7,360 nucleotides of DNA from Desulfobacterales bacterium (GTDB lineage: Bacteria; Desulfobacterota; Desulfobacteria; Desulfobacterales; JAFDCJ01): positions 1,890 to 9,249 of the forward strand of contig JAOZPY010000089.1 in the NCBI GenBank assembly GCA_029932495.1, in the 5' to 3' direction. The notes below the pieces were generated by a model, which searched no databases, was not told the DNA's origin, and saw only the letters and a program-made list of their open reading frames with translations. Every line of letters begins with the position of its first letter. Position 1 is the first letter of the stretch. Positions 4,421-7,360 of this stretch are shown here, piece after piece. A program made the translations under genes and the position numbers.

Positions 4421-5785
4421 TTGAAAGTGGTTATTGTCGGAGCAGGGGAGGTGGGTTTTCATGTGGCCAGCCACCTGTCGCATGAGAACAAAGAAGTTGT
4501 GGTTATTGACAAAGACGCCGCTTCAATCCGGAGGGTTTCCGATAATCTGGATGTCCAGGTGCTCCAGGGATCCGGCAGCAGCCCGGTGGTTCTGGAAGAG
4601 GCAGGAATTCAAAATGCCGAAATCATTTTGGCGGTCACAGACAGTGATGAAACCAATCTGGTTGCCTGCCTGGTAGCCGATCTGCTTGCGCCAACGATCA
4701 AGAAACTGGCCCGGGTGCGCGAGGCAGACTTCGATCGCTTTCACCAGAACCTGCGTGAGCATGCCCCGCATATCGATACCGTCATCAACCCGGAAGTGGA
4801 GGTGGTCAAGACCGTCGAAGGCATGATGAGTGTGCCAGGGGCCGTGGATGTGGCTGAATTTGCAGACGGACGCATTAAATTTATCGGAGTTTACCTGGAT
4901 AAAAATTCCCGCCTGGCCGGTGAGAAGCTCTCCGAGTTATCCGGAAAAATCACCGGGCCCCGTTTGTTGATTGCCGCTGTGGTGCGTGAGGAAGAGTTAA
5001 TCATTCCCCGTGGCAACGATCGGTTGATGCCCGGGGATTTGATTTACTTTATCAGTGAGCAGGAAAAACTGTTGGAAACCCTGGCGGTGTTCGACAAGCA
5101 TGCCCAGCCGGTCCACCGGGTACTGGTGGTCGGTGGCGGCAGTATCGGGTTTCGACTGGCCAAGCGATTAGAGCACAACGGGGTGCACTGCAAAATCATT
5201 GAAAAAAATCCTGCCCGCTGCGCAATTCTGGCAGACGGACTCAACCGGACCGTGGTGCTGTGCGGCGATGGGTCTGACCAGGGACTGCTGGCCGAAGAAA
5301 ACGTTCAGGACATCGACGTTGTCGTCACTTTGACCGACGACGAGGAAACCAACATCCTCGCCTCCCTGCTGGCCACCCGCATGGGAGCGAAGAAATCCAT
5401 CACCAAAATCAGTAAATTCAGCTACTTCCCGTTAATGAAAGCCATCGGCATCGAGCAGGTGGTCAGTCCGCGGCTTTCGGCCATCAACACCATTTTGCAG
5501 CACATACGCAGGGGGAAAGTACTATCCTCAATTTCGATCAAGGACGAACAGGCTGAAGTCATGGAGGCCGTTGCCCTGGAAACCTCGGATATCGTGGGAA
5601 GGCCGCTGAAAAAAATTTCCATGCCGAAAGGGGCCCTGGTGGTCGGAATTTTGCGGGCTGCAAAAATTATCATTCCCACCGGCGACAGCGTCATCGAGCC
5701 CGATGACCGGATCATTATCTTCGCCACAAGGCAGGCTATCGCGAAAGTTGAAAAAATCCTGGCCGTCAAACTGGAGTATTTCTAA
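4421..5785 (+). CDS. trkA: Trk potassium uptake system regulatory subunit TrkA
   Basis: Peripheral membrane protein on the cytoplasmic side. It forms the nucleotide-binding gating ring of the Trk K+ uptake channel and binds NAD(H) or adenine nucleotides to control TrkH. The 454 residues (E. coli TrkA has 458) show the full tandem layout of two RCK_N-RCK_C units. The first Rossmann fold has GAGEVG at 7-12 with the nucleotide-ribose-binding acidic residue Asp30 after VVVI, and a DSDETN motif further on. The first RCK_C domain occupies roughly residues 140-220. The second Rossmann fold has GGGSIG at 238-243 and a matching DDEETN, followed by the second RCK_C domain to the end. The start is TTG 4421 with GGAGGAG six bases upstream. 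The stop TAA directly abuts the trkH ATG, so the two are surely one operon. Nothing appears truncated. A RCK protein serving another channel is unlikely because TrkH is adjacent. Confidence 0.95.
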   Translation: MKVVIVGAGEVGFHVASHLSHENKEVVVIDKDAASIRRVSDNLDVQVLQGSGSSPVVLEEAGIQNAEIILAVTDSDETNLVACLVADLLAPTIKKLARVREADFDRFHQNLREHAPHIDTVINPEVEVVKTVEGMMSVPGAVDVAEFADGRIKFIGVYLDKNSRLAGEKLSELSGKITGPRLLIAAVVREEELIIPRGNDRLMPGDLIYFISEQEKLLETLAVFDKHAQPVHRVLVVGGGSIGFRLAKRLEHNGVHCKIIEKNPARCAILADGLNRTVVLCGDGSDQGLLAEENVQDIDVVVTLTDDEETNILASLLATRMGAKKSITKISKFSYFPLMKAIGIEQVVSPRLSAINTILQHIRRGKVLSSISIKDEQAEVMEAVALETSDIVGRPLKKISMPKGALVVGILRAAKIIIPTGDSVIEPDDRIIIFATRQAIAKVEKILAVKLEYF

Positions 5786-7234
5786 ATGCGCTGGCGGTAT
5801 ATCCTGAACATCATTGGGGTCTTGACCCTGTTTTTCGGGATGACCATGATTTTTCCCCTGCTCGTCGGCCTTTATTACCGGGATCAGAGTGTGTTCCCGG
5901 TAGTGGAGTCCATGGCGCTGACGGTCACCGCCGGTATTGTTCTTCACTTGCTGTTTCGCAGGCACAAGGCTGAAATCATAACCCAGCGCGAAGGCATGGC
6001 CATTGTGGCCGTGGGCTGGACAGCCGTCGGGTTGTTCGGCGCGCTGCCGTTTTACCTGGCAGGCGGAACTTTCAGTTTTGTGGATGCCGTGTTCGAGTCC
6101 GTATCGGGCTTTACCACCACCGGCGCATCGATTCTGACCGACATCGAGGCGGTATCCCGGGGGCTTCTTTTCTGGCGCAGCTTTATCCAATGGCTGGGGG
6201 GTATGGGCATCATTGTGCTGTCGGTGGCCATCCTTCCGTTTTTAGGTGTCGGCGGCATGCAGCTTTACAAGGCCGAGGTGCCCACCCCCGTGCCGGACAA
6301 GCTCAAACCGCGCATCCGCGATACGGCCATGATTTTGTGGAAGGTCTATGCGCTGATATCCCTGACCCAGGTCGTGCTGCTGATGTTCGGCGGTATGAGC
6401 CTTTATGACGCCCTGTGTCATGCTTTTACCACCATGCCCACCGGCGGATTTTCCACCAAAAACGCTTCCGTCGCCCATTTCGACAGCGTTTACCTGGACA
6501 TGGTATTCGTTGTTTTTATGCTACTGGCAGGGATAAATTTTTCCTTGCACTATCAACTGCTGCGGGGGAAAACACTGATATTCTGGCAGGATTCCGAATG
6601 CCGTTTTTTTCTGGGCGCTGTGCTGCTGCTGACGTTGCTGGTCAGCTTTGACGTCTTTGGGACGGTATACAAAACCATCGGCCAGGCGTTGCGCTACGGG
6701 TCCTTTCAGGTGGTCTCCATTGTGACCACCACTGGATATGCCACCGCCGACTATGAACAGTGGCCCGCCATGTCCCAACTGATTTTACTGTTGTGCATGT
6801 TCCTGGGGGCCTCGGCCGGCTCAACGGGCGGCGGCATGAAATGCCTGCGGGTGATGCTCTGTTTTAAATATTGTTACAAGGAGCTGTTTTCGCTGATTCA
6901 CCCCCGTGCGGTTTCGCATATCAAAATTGGCGGCAAACCTGTATCCGATGATGTCATGCGCAGCGTTCTGGGTTTTATGGCCCTTTACGTGGGGCTGTCT
7001 GCGATGTCCACCATCTTGCTGGCCGGCATGGGGGTGGACATTGTCACCTCCATTGCCGCGATTGCCGCGACCATCGGCAACATTGGTCCCGGCCTGGGGA
7101 TGGTCGGTCCGGTGGACAACTACGCGCAGATCCCCTACCTGGGGAAATGGTTGCTGATCTGGTGCATGTTGCTGGGCAGACTGGAAATATTCACGGTGAT
7201 TATCCTGGTGGTGCCGGAATTCTGGCGAAAATAA
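5786..7234 (+). CDS. trkH: Trk potassium uptake system membrane subunit TrkH
   Basis: Polytopic inner-membrane protein of the TrkH/KtrB/HKT superfamily that forms the K+ conducting pathway with TrkA. It has 482 residues (E. coli TrkH has 483). It is hydrophobic throughout, with four M1-P-M2 repeats, each with its pore loop: SGFTTTG at 107-113, TTMPTGGF at 215-222, TTTGY at 314-318 and TIGNIGPG at 429-436. The glycine of each selectivity-filter position is present (113, 220, 317 and, in the fourth loop, 431 or 434). The GASAGSTGGGMK stretch after the third pore loop matches the intramembrane loop that gates TrkH. The N-terminal segment WRYILNIIGVL begins the two extra helices typical of TrkH as opposed to KtrB. 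The ATG follows the trkA stop with no gap, and GGAG (5773-5776) inside the end of trkA serves as ribosome binding site, implying translational coupling. A 14-base near-palindrome (7213-7226) at the 3' end has no T run directly after it. Confidence 0.96.
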   Translation: MRWRYILNIIGVLTLFFGMTMIFPLLVGLYYRDQSVFPVVESMALTVTAGIVLHLLFRRHKAEIITQREGMAIVAVGWTAVGLFGALPFYLAGGTFSFVDAVFESVSGFTTTGASILTDIEAVSRGLLFWRSFIQWLGGMGIIVLSVAILPFLGVGGMQLYKAEVPTPVPDKLKPRIRDTAMILWKVYALISLTQVVLLMFGGMSLYDALCHAFTTMPTGGFSTKNASVAHFDSVYLDMVFVVFMLLAGINFSLHYQLLRGKTLIFWQDSECRFFLGAVLLLTLLVSFDVFGTVYKTIGQALRYGSFQVVSIVTTTGYATADYEQWPAMSQLILLLCMFLGASAGSTGGGMKCLRVMLCFKYCYKELFSLIHPRAVSHIKIGGKPVSDDVMRSVLGFMALYVGLSAMSTILLAGMGVDIVTSIAAIAATIGNIGPGLGMVGPVDNYAQIPYLGKWLLIWCMLLGRLEIFTVIILVVPEFWRK

Positions 7235-7256
7235 ATGGATGGTTGCTTTTTTATGG

Positions 7257-7284
7257 TTGACAAGAACCAAATATGTCATTAAAT
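7257..7284 (+). promoter_or_regulatory. Possible promoter of the tRNA-Lys gene
   Basis: A perfect -35 TTGACA (7257-7262) and TTAAAT (7279-7284, four of six matches) are 16 bases apart. They lie in an AT-rich gap between trkH and the tRNA. Transcription would begin near 7291, about ten bases before the mature tRNA 5' end, a normal leader length. The -35 box overlaps the second copy of a 7-bp direct repeat, ATGGTTG (7239-7245 and 7253-7259), split by CTTTTTT. No clear terminator for trkH precedes it. Confidence 0.45.
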
Positions 7285-7301
7285 AAATATGTTTTTAGCC
7301 G

Positions 7302-7360
7302 GGGCCGTTAACTCAGTCGGTAGAGTATCTGCCTTTTAAGCAGAGAGTCGCTGGTTCGAG
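7302..7360 (+). tRNA. tRNA-Lys, anticodon UUU (3' end cut by the window)
   Basis: The cloverleaf can be followed from its 5' end. The acceptor strand is GGGCCGT (7302-7308), followed by TA. The D stem ACTC/GAGT (7311-7314 and 7323-7326) encloses the loop AGTCGGTA. The anticodon stem TCTGC/GCAGA (7328-7332 and 7340-7344) encloses CTTTTAA with anticodon TTT at 7335-7337. The variable loop is GAGTC, and the T arm begins GCTGG-TTCGAG. The order and many bases match the E. coli tRNA-Lys pattern. The T-stem 3' strand, acceptor 3' strand and any encoded CCA lie beyond 7360. The first D-stem pair is A10-T25 instead of the usual G-C, a compensated change. It decodes AAA and AAG lysine codons. Confidence 0.95.

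Noticed and set aside
5528..6190. Minus-strand frame of 220 codons opposite the trkA-trkH junction
   Set aside because: It spans two well-supported genes in antisense, is low in hydrophobic content, rich in His, Gln and Gly, and has no family resemblance. It is a by-product of codon bias.
7213..7252. Terminator after trkH
   Set aside because: The near-palindrome at 7213-7226 and the T run at 7247-7252 are about 20 bases apart, too far for an intrinsic terminator.
1..7360. Mobile element, CRISPR array or phage remnant
   Set aside because: No transposase, integrase, phage or Cas-like protein, no regularly spaced repeats, and no abrupt composition change across the window.

Overview
The window reads as chromosomal, housekeeping DNA from a Gram-negative, meso-diaminopimelate-type bacterium. 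The gene types, and the variant motif in the PlsC-like acyltransferase (which I recall from delta-proteobacterial proteins), suggest a member of the Desulfobacterota such as the Desulfobacteraceae or a relative. That assignment is inference from family resemblance, because no search was possible. All protein genes lie on the + strand, base composition looks even across the coding parts, and I see no transposase, phage, integrase or CRISPR sequence.

Layout. Positions 2-121 are the C-terminal end of an unrecognised gene. It is followed after 11 bases by mpl (133-1557), the ligase that recycles murein tripeptide. A 538-base gap (1558-2095) holds a doubtful 45-codon reading frame overlapping the mpl stop, a run of three adjacent inverted repeats (1714-1787), a good sigma70-type promoter (1937-1965) and a hairpin leader (2015-2073). 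These lead to fabF (3-oxoacyl-ACP synthase II, TTG start at 2096, ends 3349). A second near-consensus promoter (3438-3465) lies before a PlsC-like acyltransferase (ATG 3508-4356). Then come trkA (TTG start, 4421-5785) and trkH (5786-7234), which abut with no base between them and encode the two core parts of a Trk potassium uptake system. The right edge cuts through a tRNA-Lys(UUU) gene (7302-7360) that has a possible promoter of its own.

How the genes work together. Mpl serves peptidoglycan recycling. FabF elongates acyl chains on ACP, and the PlsC-like enzyme probably attaches acyl chains to a lysophospholipid, so these two sit on the route from fatty acid to membrane lipid. TrkA (cytoplasmic nucleotide-binding gate) and TrkH (membrane channel) act as one complex. 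The window therefore has an envelope and ion-homeostasis theme but no obvious novel multigene system. The less ordinary points are small: a probable leader RNA before fabF, a hairpin cluster in the long gap, two TTG starts backed by strong Shine-Dalgarno sequences, an acyltransferase with HX4E in place of HX4D and FPQATRS in place of FPEGTRS, and a trkA leader with two competing pairings near its ribosome binding site.
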